The notes beneath the pieces are model-generated. The model was not told where the DNA came from, ran no database searches, and saw nothing but the letters and a program-made list of their open reading frames with translations. The translations under genes were made by a program, and so were the position numbers. Shown one piece after another: positions 50,080-59,727 of a DNA stretch of 64,000 nucleotides (position 1 is its first letter; each line of letters begins with the position of its first letter). Where the stretch lies: assembly GCA_014654705.1 (NCBI GenBank), contig JACVZY010000104.1:62001-126000 (forward strand). Reading direction: 5' to 3'. The stretch is from Ignavibacteria bacterium (lineage in GTDB: Bacteria; Bacteroidota; Ignavibacteria; Kapaibacteriales; UBA4661).

Positions 50080-51664
50080 ATCCTTTGCCTCCACACTGAC
50101 AACCCTTTTCGGAGCATTTGCTGCTCTGGTTGTTGTAACAAGCGCTAGCGCTGCACTCTTGAGCGGCTATTGGGTGTGGCTTGCCGTGTGCGTGGGGACA
50201 CTTGCTTCTGCGGGGCTGCTTATGTATGCGCTGCGACTGGTGGAGAGCGAAACCAGCCTCCTGCCTGCTATTGATGCACTGCTTGGCGAAGTTCGCAGGG
50301 GTGAGTTTGAAAGCCGACTGACGGGTATTGGCGCAGTCAATCAAGTCGGTGCAATCGCGTGGAAACTCAATGATGCACTCGACCAACTAGAAACATTTTT
50401 CCGCGAGCAGAAAACCGCATCGGAATATGTCCGCAATAGAAAATACTTTCGCCCTGCTCTAGCGCAAGGCTTGCATGGCGGCTTTGCTGCTCTTGTTGCC
50501 GATGTAAACGATGCACTCCGGCGCACGCAAGATGCAACCGAAAGTGTCATTTCGCGCCAGCAATATCTAGCAGAACAGGTGGAGCGGATAGCGGAGGTAC
50601 TTTACGCTATTGTGCAAAAAAATCTCTCGCACACCCTTGTCGCGCCAAATCCTGAGGACGAAGTTGGCAAGCTCATTGCGCACGTGAACGATACCACCAA
50701 AGGTTTGCGGCGTATCGTTACGACGATGGGAATTGCTGCTGGCACTGTCTCGGCGGCGTCGGAGCAGATTGCTGTTGCTATGCAGGAAATGTCCACAACC
50801 TTTGAAGACCAAGCAGACCAGTCCGAACAGATTGCTGCGGCTGCGCTCGAAATGACCCAAACTATCCGCGAAACCTCATCGGGAACATTTCGTGCTGCCC
50901 AGCTGACAGAACAAACAGTGCAGTATGCTAATGCCGGACAGAAATCCATGACCAAAACCGTAAGCATGATGAAGGATATTTCGCGGATAGTCCAGGAAGC
51001 CGGAACGGTCGTCGAGCAGCTTGGCGACGCATCGGAGCAGATAGGTGCTATTGTGCAGACCATCGAAGAAATTGCCGACCAAACGAACTTGCTGGCGCTC
51101 AATGCGGCAATCGAAGCCGCCCGCGCGGGCGAGTCCGGTCGCGGCTTTGCCGTTGTAGCCGATGAAGTACGTAAACTTGCCGAGCGGACACAAAAAGCTA
51201 CGAAGGAAATTAGCAAGACCATCGCCGTTATTCAGCAAAATACGCAGGAAGCCGTTGCTGCTTCGCGTAATGGCGGCGAGCAGGTGCGAGCAGGCATAAC
51301 GGTTGCCGAAGAAACCGGGCAATCGCTTTCCATTATCGTTGACGGCATCCGACAACTGAACGATATTATCACGCAAATTGCGGCATCGGCAGAACAGGAA
51401 TTTGCGGTCTCAGAAGATATTGCGGCTCGCATTGAAGCACTATCAACGGCAAGTGCGCAGAGCAGCAGTGTTGCCAATAGTATCACCCAATCGTCTGATG
51501 AATTACAAAAGCAAGCAGCCGGATTGTACCACATCACGACAGAATTTGTTTTTGATAATGCAGCAGCTCACCACAATTCCGACCAACACAATTCAGATCA
51601 TTACGGTTCCGCAAAAGGTGCATCGCTTGGCGCAGGCAATGGAAAACAGCGCCAATTACGATGA
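50054..51664 (+). CDS. Methyl-accepting chemotaxis-like protein
   Basis: Two TM helices; MCP signalling hairpin ([52 protein letters not shown]). Start ATG 50054 overlaps the PAS gene by 26 nt. Confidence 0.92.
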   Translation: MKNTSLASKSFASTLTTLFGAFAALVVVTSASAALLSGYWVWLAVCVGTLASAGLLMYALRLVESETSLLPAIDALLGEVRRGEFESRLTGIGAVNQVGAIAWKLNDALDQLETFFREQKTASEYVRNRKYFRPALAQGLHGGFAALVADVNDALRRTQDATESVISRQQYLAEQVERIAEVLYAIVQKNLSHTLVAPNPEDEVGKLIAHVNDTTKGLRRIVTTMGIAAGTVSAASEQIAVAMQEMSTTFEDQADQSEQIAAAALEMTQTIRETSSGTFRAAQLTEQTVQYANAGQKSMTKTVSMMKDISRIVQEAGTVVEQLGDASEQIGAIVQTIEEIADQTNLLALNAAIEAARAGESGRGFAVVADEVRKLAERTQKATKEISKTIAVIQQNTQEAVAASRNGGEQVRAGITVAEETGQSLSIIVDGIRQLNDIITQIAASAEQEFAVSEDIAARIEALSTASAQSSSVANSITQSSDELQKQAAGLYHITTEFVFDNAAAHHNSDQHNSDHYGSAKGASLGAGNGKQRQLR

Positions 51665-51794
51665 CCTGCGAACAATCCGTAACGGACATTGCACAGGGCA
51701 AGGCTGCCGCCGTTGCATTGGAACAGCCCTCAAACTGCATCGTGAAATAAAGAAGTCAAAATGTGATTATCTCATCCATATCCGGCAGAATTGT

Positions 51795-52655
51795 ATGACC
51801 ACATCGCCATCGCCCAACGTACAGCAGCGCACACTGCGTAATGTGATTCTATTTTCCGTCATCGTTCTTGTAAGCGGCTGGCTTGGGTACTGGCTTGACA
51901 GGACGATGCAGAATCCCCCAGACCGTCAGTTGGGAAAGCTCTTGTGGCTTGTGCTACCGCTTCTTACGGCACTCGTACTGCGGGCTTTTGCGGGCGATGG
52001 CTGGAAGGATTTCGGGCTTGCGCTTGCTTTGAAGGGGAATGGTCGCTGGTACGTGGTGAGTGTACTTTTGTATCCCGTTGTAACTGCATTAGGTCTCGCA
52101 CTGTCGGGTGCTTTTGGGCTTGTTACCTTCTCTAATTTTTCGATGCCTTTGGTCTTTTCTGCATTTGTGGCGGGTCTTGCACCGTCATTCTTCAAGAACA
52201 TTTTTGAGGAATTTGCATGGCGTGGCTATCTTGCGCCCAAAGTCAGAATACTTGTTGATAATGATGTGCTGGGGTATTTGATTGTGGGCGTGGTCTGGGG
52301 CTGTTGGCATATTCCGTATATATTATTTTATCTGGGAGCTGCAGAAATACAAGCTGCTACGGCGCAAAACATTACGACGTTTCTTCCTATCGGTATTTTG
52401 AATCTTGTTGTGGCTTCGATTGCGTACAATGAAATGCGCTTTTTGACAGGTTCGGTCTGGACTGCTGTTCTCATGCACACAGTCTGTAATGCTCTTACGG
52501 AAATGCTTGCCGTGCAAGGCTTTATCAGTATAAAAGCAGGTAAGGGTGTGTGGGTCTCGCCGGGGCATAATTCCATACTGACGCTCATTCTGTTTTTGGT
52601 AGTGGGAATCGGCTTGCGTCATGCGCGGAGAAAAAAGGAATCGCTTGCTGCGTGA
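51795..52655 (+). CDS. CPBP family intramembrane metalloprotease
   Basis: ORF 51378..52655 with likely ATG 51795; motifs FEEFAWRGYL (EExxxR), WGCWHIPYI, LMHTVCNAL. Confidence 0.85.
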   Translation: MTTSPSPNVQQRTLRNVILFSVIVLVSGWLGYWLDRTMQNPPDRQLGKLLWLVLPLLTALVLRAFAGDGWKDFGLALALKGNGRWYVVSVLLYPVVTALGLALSGAFGLVTFSNFSMPLVFSAFVAGLAPSFFKNIFEEFAWRGYLAPKVRILVDNDVLGYLIVGVVWGCWHIPYILFYLGAAEIQAATAQNITTFLPIGILNLVVASIAYNEMRFLTGSVWTAVLMHTVCNALTEMLAVQGFISIKAGKGVWVSPGHNSILTLILFLVVGIGLRHARRKKESLAA

Positions 52656-52684
52656 AAATCTTGTGTATATCCTGTGCACGATAG

Positions 52685-52795
52685 TACCTACGAAAAAGAA
52701 CGGAAGCGCAAACGGGAGTTCGTATGAATACTGATTGTTAAGTGCCCGCGCGCGCGAACCTCCGTTCGGACTCCAAAAACTTTGCCTCGTAAGTT
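52685..52795. repeat. Dispersed inverted-repeat intergenic element, copy C
   Basis: aacgggagttcgtatgaatactg ... gcgaacctccgttcggactcc, right end tcgtaagttct shared exactly with copy A; contains (CG)5 at 52747-52756. Confidence 0.65.
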
Positions 52796-52963
52796 CTCAC
52801 CGTTACGATGACAAAATATGCGTCGCTATGCTTTGTAAATCGTTATGAGAATGTTACCTTTGTTGATTACAACCACACAACAAGTGTCGGTGAACTGTAT
52901 GCGATATTGCTCTCTCAACTTCGCTCATTCTCCTTTCTCAAGAGGCGATTTCTGCACAATTTC

Positions 52964-55297
52964 ATGAATCTTAGCTATTGGCTCAATACAACGGCGTACA
53001 CACCGCTTGAACTCACGCTTGCCGTAGTGGGAAACTTGTCGTGGGTGCTGGTCTATATCTTGCTCATCCGCAATGCACGGCAGCAGAAGTTTATGGAGAT
53101 GCCGCTTTTTATTGGTGCCGGCAATCTAGCATGGGAAGCGCTGTACAGCTTCGTTTTCGCGGCGTATATCAATCTTGGTATGGCAATTGTCTGGGGAGTG
53201 CGAGCATGGTTTTTTCTGGATTGCTATATTTTTTATCTTTCCGTCAAGACCGCTCCCAACGAGGTTTCTACGCCGCTCATCCGGCGTTATATCATGCCGA
53301 TAGGTTTGGCACTTTTTCTGGCGTGGTCGGCATTTATTTGGGCAATCGTTTCTGCGGGCTTGGATAATGTTCCGTTTGGCTCTTCCGGCGCGGTCAAGTT
53401 GGGTGGTGTTTCGGCGTATATTCTAAATATGGGCATTTCGCTATTGTTTCTTGTCCAGTATTTGCGGCTCTATACCGTGCAATCATTTTCAAAAGCTATT
53501 GCATGGGCGAAGATGATTGGCACAGGCGTTACGACGATTTTCTTTGCGCTCATTGATCCCCAGAATCTGCTTTTGCTCACGATGGGTGGGATTGTGTTTG
53601 TCGCAGACATGGCGTACATTGTGCTTCAGTACGTGTTGCCCTCCGGTGCCGGGCAATCTTCCGAGAGCCGTGCGGGAGAAAAGGGTTTGCAATCAAAGCG
53701 TTTGGACACGTCGCTTTTGAATTTTCCTCCGAATCCTACATTTGATGCACTCTGGGAACAAAATCCCGACTACCTTGAGTTCGAGGGGTATCGTTTACGG
53801 AAACTGCAACTTCCACACTGGCACTACACTGATGCGGCCTATCACCGCGAGAGTTTTGTCTTGGAGGGAGCAATTATTTGCAACACCGACATCGGTGATT
53901 GCACGGGCGAAGCGGCGCAAAATTGTACGACGCTGGTAAGCGGTATTTTGCAAGAACTACAAATGGACGGCAAGCCATTGTACTTCATCGACAATGCACT
54001 TCGCGTCGGGAAGGCAAATGCTGAAGCCCGTCGCAATGCCAACCATAGTTTTACAACGGTGTTTCGCGGTTTGCATCTCTTCTTGGTAACGACTGACCTG
54101 ATACGCATTGCGTTTCGCCTCACGCGCCCATTTTCACCCGAAACATACCGAAATTGGCGGCTTTTCGGGAGCTTTGATGATGCCTTGAGCGGTATGCTGC
54201 GTACGCATTTTTCCTCATCGCCGCCACCGCTGCTTGCGAATGCTGTTGTATTGCCCCAAGAAGAAGAACAAGGTGAGTCGGAGCAAAGCGCCTTGCCCGT
54301 ATCGTACCACGAAAAGCGCATTGATGAACTCTACACGATCCTTGCCAAAATTGCCTATAATGATTTTCATGATATTCCAATGCCCGTTGTGCCGGAAAAC
54401 GATCTGTACGCCGATATTTTCAAGGCGCTTGTTATCGTTATGGACGACAAGCGTTTGCAAATGGAGCAGGTGCTGGCACAAAAAGAGCAATTAGAAGAGC
54501 AAGCCACACAAATACAATTAGCCAATGTCGAGCTGTCCTTCCAAAATGACAGCCTTGTCGCTCTCAACCGTGAAAAAAGCGAAATCATGGGTATTGTGGC
54601 GCACGATCTCAAAAATCCTATCGGTGCAATACGTGGTCTGGCAGACCTGCTGGAAGCGGATTTTGCCGATACACCGAAGTCACGAGAAATAGCCACACAA
54701 ATTGTGCGGACGGCAAATCGAATGCTGGATTTGGTGAAGAATATTTTGGACATCAATCAACTGGAAGAAGGTGCAATGAGCTTTCATCCGGTACAAATTG
54801 ACCTTGTGCCCATAGTGGAGAGTACCATTTGGCAATATACTCATGCTGCCGAGCAAAAAAATATCACCATTCATTTCCATCATACCAGTGGCGATAAGCA
54901 GCATATAAGCAACGCAGGGACAACGGCTCTTGTTGACGAACAAGCCGTTACGCAAGTCTTTGATAATCTTCTTTCCAATGCCGTGAAATACTCACCGCAC
55001 CGCAGTGAAATTTTTGTTCGGCTCAAAACGGTTGGCACGACTATTCGCGTTGAAGTGCAGGACAAAGGCGAGGGTATTTCATCAGAAGATATGCCGAAAC
55101 TTTTTGGCAAATTTGTACGCCTTTCTGCACAGCCCACTGGCGGCGAACATAGTACTGGGCTGGGACTCAGCATTGTCAAAAGAATGGTCGAGGCAATGCA
55201 AGGGCGCGTCTGGTGCGAATCCGTCTTGGGAGAAGGAGCAACATTTATTGTGGAATTTCCCACTACTCAGACAGATTCTACAATTATTAGGGCATAA
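52964..55297 (+). CDS. Polytopic membrane + STAS/SpoIIAA-like + sensor histidine kinase (HK10)
   Basis: About 7 TM helices; middle soluble region (KPLYFIDNALRVGKANAEARRNANHSFTTVFRG...RNWRLFGSFDDALSGML); AHDLKNPIGAIRG; GGEHSTGLGLSIVKRM. Confidence 0.88.
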   Translation: MNLSYWLNTTAYTPLELTLAVVGNLSWVLVYILLIRNARQQKFMEMPLFIGAGNLAWEALYSFVFAAYINLGMAIVWGVRAWFFLDCYIFYLSVKTAPNEVSTPLIRRYIMPIGLALFLAWSAFIWAIVSAGLDNVPFGSSGAVKLGGVSAYILNMGISLLFLVQYLRLYTVQSFSKAIAWAKMIGTGVTTIFFALIDPQNLLLLTMGGIVFVADMAYIVLQYVLPSGAGQSSESRAGEKGLQSKRLDTSLLNFPPNPTFDALWEQNPDYLEFEGYRLRKLQLPHWHYTDAAYHRESFVLEGAIICNTDIGDCTGEAAQNCTTLVSGILQELQMDGKPLYFIDNALRVGKANAEARRNANHSFTTVFRGLHLFLVTTDLIRIAFRLTRPFSPETYRNWRLFGSFDDALSGMLRTHFSSSPPPLLANAVVLPQEEEQGESEQSALPVSYHEKRIDELYTILAKIAYNDFHDIPMPVVPENDLYADIFKALVIVMDDKRLQMEQVLAQKEQLEEQATQIQLANVELSFQNDSLVALNREKSEIMGIVAHDLKNPIGAIRGLADLLEADFADTPKSREIATQIVRTANRMLDLVKNILDINQLEEGAMSFHPVQIDLVPIVESTIWQYTHAAEQKNITIHFHHTSGDKQHISNAGTTALVDEQAVTQVFDNLLSNAVKYSPHRSEIFVRLKTVGTTIRVEVQDKGEGISSEDMPKLFGKFVRLSAQPTGGEHSTGLGLSIVKRMVEAMQGRVWCESVLGEGATFIVEFPTTQTDSTIIRA

Positions 55298-55419
55298 AGC
55301 CGTGTTTGGTAAGGCAATACTGAGTTATTCCAAAATTGAAAAATCATCATCCCATGCCGCCGGCATCCATGAAGTATTCACCACGTTTGTGTGTATCATT
55401 CGGTCAGTTGTTAGCATTG

Positions 55420-57480
55420 ATGCGTCGTTGTGTCATTGTTTGTGTGGTGCTGAATGTATGTAGTCATGGGGTAGTTTTTACCCAGCGACTTCCTGCGCGA
55501 GTGATTCCGCAGCAGGTGCAGTCCGCCGATAGCCTTTTGCAGCGTTTGGCTTCTGCCCGTGATACGGCGCGGGTGGAGATTTTGGATAGTTTGGCGTGGA
55601 TTTATCGGGGAACGGATTTTGGAAAAGCAATGCAGTATGCACAGCAGGCGGCACGAGAGGTAGCAGTGCTTGGTTATCCCGTCGCTCGTGCCCAAAACAG
55701 TAACTATTTGGGTGTTATTTATCGTAATGTGGGGAACTATGCTAAAGCGATGGAGTATTTCGTGGAAGCACGGAGAATTGCTGAAGAGCAGGGATACAAA
55801 CGCGAAGAAGGGTATGCGCTCAATAACATCGGTGATATTTACAAATATCAACGTCGGTACGACGAGGCAAGAAAGTTTGTGAATCTGGCAATCGGCATCT
55901 TTGAGAGCCTGCGCGATAGCGCCGGTCTGTATTATTGCCACATTCGTCTGGGAGAAATTGCCCAAAGTCTGAGTCAGTACCCTCAGGCGCTTCAGTCATT
56001 CCGCCAATCCCTCACATACTCTTACGTCTTTGGTGATAAGGTCTGGCAGGCGGGAGCGCTGAATCGTATCGGGCAGGTGTATCATTTGCAAGGTTTGTAT
56101 GCGGAGGCATTGGATGCATTCTTTCCTGCACTTGCTATTTCGACGGCTGCGCTGAACGATGAAGACGAAAAGGCTTTGATTCTTGTTCAAATCGGTAAAG
56201 CCTATCTTGCTCGGCAACAGCAGGACTCGGCGTTGCACTACCTTCATCGCGGCTTTGATTTGGCGGAGCGTATTGGTCTCAAGCAGCATTTGCGAGAAGC
56301 CTCTCAAATACTGGCGGAAATTTATACGGCAAAGCGCGATTATGCTCTGGCACTGCGCTTCCGAACGACGCAGATGGCGATGAATGATTCGCTTTTCAGT
56401 GAAGCTGGGCGGCGTGAAATTGAGCGACTTGCGGCGAAGTATGACATAGAAAAACAACAACTGGCTCTGGATGCACTCAGCGCTGAGCAAAAGCAAGAAC
56501 GGCTTATCGGGCTGGCATTGGGGGCGGGAGTGGTGTTTTTGCTTGTGATTGCGGTGCTGCTTTACCGCAATATCCGTTCCGAGCGCCGCGCCAATGCAGA
56601 GATTGTACGCCAGCAACGCATTCTGGAAGACCAATCCGCCGAAATTGAGATGACCAATGCGACGCTGCAAGAGCAAAATGAAGAACTGGCGGCGCTCAGT
56701 ACAGAAAAAACCGAACTCATGGGGATAGTCGCTCACGACTTGAAGAATCCTATTGGTGCGGTACGTGGGCTGGCGGAACTCATCGAAAGCGTTGGAATTT
56801 CGGGAGATGACATCAACGACGTTGTGAGGCAAATTGTTGTTACCAGCGACCGTATGCTGGCGCTTGTGACCAACGTGCTGGACAGTAATCGTTTGGAAGT
56901 TGGGGGGATGCAGTTTAGCATTGTGGAATTTGATATATTGCCACTGGTCGAGGCAACGTATTGGCAATACACCCCGCTAGCGAATGCTAAACAAATCACT
57001 ATTCACTACCTTCCTGAGATTCCATCGGCAATCGTCTTCGCCGACGAGCAAGCATTGATGCAGGTGCTGGACAACCTTTTCTCGAATGCGGTGAAATACT
57101 CACCACCAGGAAAAAACATCATTGTACGAGTGAAGTATGAAAGCGAAAATATGAAATACGAAAGGGAGAAGAACGGGCAGAGACAAACGGCGGCACAAGG
57201 CGCTGAGCTTTCACCGTTTATTCCTTCCTTTGTTCGCATTGAGGTTCAGGACGAAGGCGAAGGAATTTCAGAAGAAGATATGAAGCGGTTATTTGGTAAA
57301 TTTGCGCGTCTTTCTGCACAGCCCACAGGCGGTGAGCACAGTACAGGACTTGGTTTGAGCATTGTCAAAAGAATGGTCGAAGCAATGAATGGGCGCGTAT
57401 GGTGTGAATCCGGAGTGCATGACGGTCTGCCTTCCGGCGCTAAGTTTATTGTCAATTTACCAACAACGCAACCCCATTGA
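55420..57480 (+). CDS. TPR-containing sensor histidine kinase (HK11)
   Basis: ORF 55336..57480; likely start 55420 (MRRCVIVCVVLNVCSHGVVFTQ); TPRs; AHDLKNPIGAVRG; GGEHSTGLGLSIVKRM; ~30-aa insertion in the ATPase domain. Confidence 0.9.
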   Translation: MRRCVIVCVVLNVCSHGVVFTQRLPARVIPQQVQSADSLLQRLASARDTARVEILDSLAWIYRGTDFGKAMQYAQQAAREVAVLGYPVARAQNSNYLGVIYRNVGNYAKAMEYFVEARRIAEEQGYKREEGYALNNIGDIYKYQRRYDEARKFVNLAIGIFESLRDSAGLYYCHIRLGEIAQSLSQYPQALQSFRQSLTYSYVFGDKVWQAGALNRIGQVYHLQGLYAEALDAFFPALAISTAALNDEDEKALILVQIGKAYLARQQQDSALHYLHRGFDLAERIGLKQHLREASQILAEIYTAKRDYALALRFRTTQMAMNDSLFSEAGRREIERLAAKYDIEKQQLALDALSAEQKQERLIGLALGAGVVFLLVIAVLLYRNIRSERRANAEIVRQQRILEDQSAEIEMTNATLQEQNEELAALSTEKTELMGIVAHDLKNPIGAVRGLAELIESVGISGDDINDVVRQIVVTSDRMLALVTNVLDSNRLEVGGMQFSIVEFDILPLVEATYWQYTPLANAKQITIHYLPEIPSAIVFADEQALMQVLDNLFSNAVKYSPPGKNIIVRVKYESENMKYEREKNGQRQTAAQGAELSPFIPSFVRIEVQDEGEGISEEDMKRLFGKFARLSAQPTGGEHSTGLGLSIVKRMVEAMNGRVWCESGVHDGLPSGAKFIVNLPTTQPH

Positions 57481-57528
57481 ATTGGTAGTGTTTTATAGCC
57501 AAATCTTAAGCCAAACGTAAAAATCATT

Positions 57529-59001
57529 ATGCCGCATTTTATTCAAGCTGTGTGGAACAAGATTGTAACTGTGAGAGACTCGTTTTCACGCTCTTTCAGT
57601 AATCGCATCTATCCTGAAACGTTCTTTGAGGAGATTAACGAACAATGCAGAATATTTTTTGTGCCTTACTCGCCAGTCTTTTTCGTTGTGTGGTTGCCGT
57701 ATTTGCATCTTGATGCTGCTCTTTTTCCTGAAGAACCTCTTATTTTGGCATTGCGTATCGGATTGACGCTCGTCGGCGTGTTGGCGTGGGTTGCGCGGTA
57801 TCTTTGGCAGAACCCACAGCGTCATACCATCATTGTCAATGTGATGATTTACTACCTGATTATTGCCACCGGCATCATTACCGGACTCGCCAAGGGTCAT
57901 CCGAGCTACATTGGGGGCTATTGTTTTGTGATTATTGTCATATCGGCTATGCCGCTTCGCCTGCTGCATCTCTACCTTGGGCTTGCGCTGTCGCTTATTG
58001 CCTTTGCGCTTCTTACATGGAATTTTCACGTTTCTTTTGCCGAACCTTCATTGCGCTATAGCCTGCAAGACCTGATAGGCGCTGTCGTTGTGAACGGAGT
58101 ACTCAGTTCCGGCTGGTTCGTATTGCGGCGAAACAGTTTTCAGAAAGGGCGTGCATTGCAGGAATTAAATGAGCAAATCAGTCGGCAACAAGAAGTGCTT
58201 GAGGAGCAAAATAAAGCCTTAGCCCGCACGACGACATTACTAGAGCAAGCAAACACCTATCTTGGCGAGGCAAATCGGGAACTGGAGGAGAGCAATGAGA
58301 CTTTGCAGCAACTTAACCTTGAAAAGACGGAGTTGATGGCTATTGTCTCGCACGATTTGAAAAATCCTATTACTGTCGTGAGTGGTCTGGCAGAAGTGCT
58401 GCGCGATGACACGCTCCCTAAAGAGCATAAAAACACGGTTCTTGACCAGTTGACGTTGGTTGGGAGCAGGATGCTGGAATTGGTCAAAAATCTTTTGGAT
58501 TTGAATCATCTGGAATCTGGTCTGATGCAGTTTAATGAAGATACGTTTGACGTTGCGTATTTGCTTGAGATGACGGTGGCTCAGTATAAAAATGCTGCCG
58601 AGACAAAGCAAATCACCATCCATGTGGGCAAACCAAGCGAGCCAAGCATTGTGGCAGCAGACGAGCAAGCAACCATGCAGGTGCTGGACAATCTTATCTC
58701 CAATGCCGTGAAGTATTCGCCCGTAGGAAAGAGCATTTTCATTCGGCTGCGTGTTGTGCCCGATGCGGTGCGCGTGGAAGTGCAAGACGAGGGACCGGGA
58801 ATTTCTGCAGAAGACATGAAAAAGTTATTCGGCAAATTTGCGCGATTATCGGCGCAACCAACAGGCGGCGAGCACAGCACAGGTCTGGGACTGAGCATTG
58901 TCAAAAAAATGGTTGAAGCGATGAACGGGCGCGTTTGGTGTGAGTCGGAAGTGGGTAAGGGCGCGACTTTTATTGTGGAGCTGCCCTCGGTCTCGGTATA
59001 A
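57529..59001 (+). CDS. Polytopic membrane sensor histidine kinase (HK12)
   Basis: Several TM helices; coiled coil; SHDLKNPITVVSG; GGEHSTGLGLSIVKKMVEAMNGRVWC. Confidence 0.92.
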   Translation: MPHFIQAVWNKIVTVRDSFSRSFSNRIYPETFFEEINEQCRIFFVPYSPVFFVVWLPYLHLDAALFPEEPLILALRIGLTLVGVLAWVARYLWQNPQRHTIIVNVMIYYLIIATGIITGLAKGHPSYIGGYCFVIIVISAMPLRLLHLYLGLALSLIAFALLTWNFHVSFAEPSLRYSLQDLIGAVVVNGVLSSGWFVLRRNSFQKGRALQELNEQISRQQEVLEEQNKALARTTTLLEQANTYLGEANRELEESNETLQQLNLEKTELMAIVSHDLKNPITVVSGLAEVLRDDTLPKEHKNTVLDQLTLVGSRMLELVKNLLDLNHLESGLMQFNEDTFDVAYLLEMTVAQYKNAAETKQITIHVGKPSEPSIVAADEQATMQVLDNLISNAVKYSPVGKSIFIRLRVVPDAVRVEVQDEGPGISAEDMKKLFGKFARLSAQPTGGEHSTGLGLSIVKKMVEAMNGRVWCESEVGKGATFIVELPSVSV

Positions 59002-59038
59002 ATTTTTAGCCGTGTATTTACTTACCTTTGTTCAATGT

Positions 59039-59707
59039 ATGAATCCAATATCACCTTTGCATATTATCGTTGCCGATGACCACGAGATAGCCCGCTTTGC
59101 CTTGATGCAATGGCTACGTGACGAGCAGGAGCGCGATGCTGCTGCTATTGCCGAGGTCGTGGCTGTTGCCTCATGCCAGAAAGCATTGGAAACGATTCGC
59201 ACGTCGCTTGGCAAGGACAATGCAATTGATATGCTCATTATTGATTTAGACCTTCCCGATATGACAGGTTTGGAAGCTATCAAAATACTTCGCGCCGAGA
59301 ACTGGCTAAAGCCGATACTGGTGATTTCCGGCTCATACATTGGCACTGCTAAAGATGCGTTAGCGGCAGGCGCAAACGGCTTTCTCTCCAAGCAAGAGCA
59401 GCAGGATGTTTTTCTGGAGGGATTTCGCTTTATCGTGCAGAATCCTCATTCCCAATGGGTCAGTCCGCAGACGCATCGCCAAATTATGCACTCCGAGGCG
59501 GTTCTTAAAAAAGCTAACCTCACGCCCACCGAAGAAAACGTTCTACGCCATATCAAACTTTCCAACAAAGAAATAGCGGAAAAATTAGGCAGCACTGAAA
59601 GTACCGTTAAAAAGCATTTATGGAGCATCTTCCAAAAGCTCGGTATTGCCTCGCGGTACGATGCGATCACGTTCGCCATAGAAGCGGGATTGATTGTCGC
59701 GCGGTAA
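59039..59707 (+). CDS. NarL/LuxR-family response regulator
   Basis: Receiver (HIIVADDHEIARFALMQWL...LIIDLDLPDMTGLEAIKIL) and LuxR HTH (LTPTEENVLRHIKLSNKEIAEKLGSTESTVKKHLWSIFQKLGI). Confidence 0.92.
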   Translation: MNPISPLHIIVADDHEIARFALMQWLRDEQERDAAAIAEVVAVASCQKALETIRTSLGKDNAIDMLIIDLDLPDMTGLEAIKILRAENWLKPILVISGSYIGTAKDALAAGANGFLSKQEQQDVFLEGFRFIVQNPHSQWVSPQTHRQIMHSEAVLKKANLTPTEENVLRHIKLSNKEIAEKLGSTESTVKKHLWSIFQKLGIASRYDAITFAIEAGLIVAR

Positions 59708-59727
59708 ATATCACTTTACCAGATTCA

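Noticed and set aside
55996-56967. 323-aa minus-strand ORF antisense to HK11
   Set aside because: Fully contained in HK11; no recognisable domain, signal peptide or independent context.
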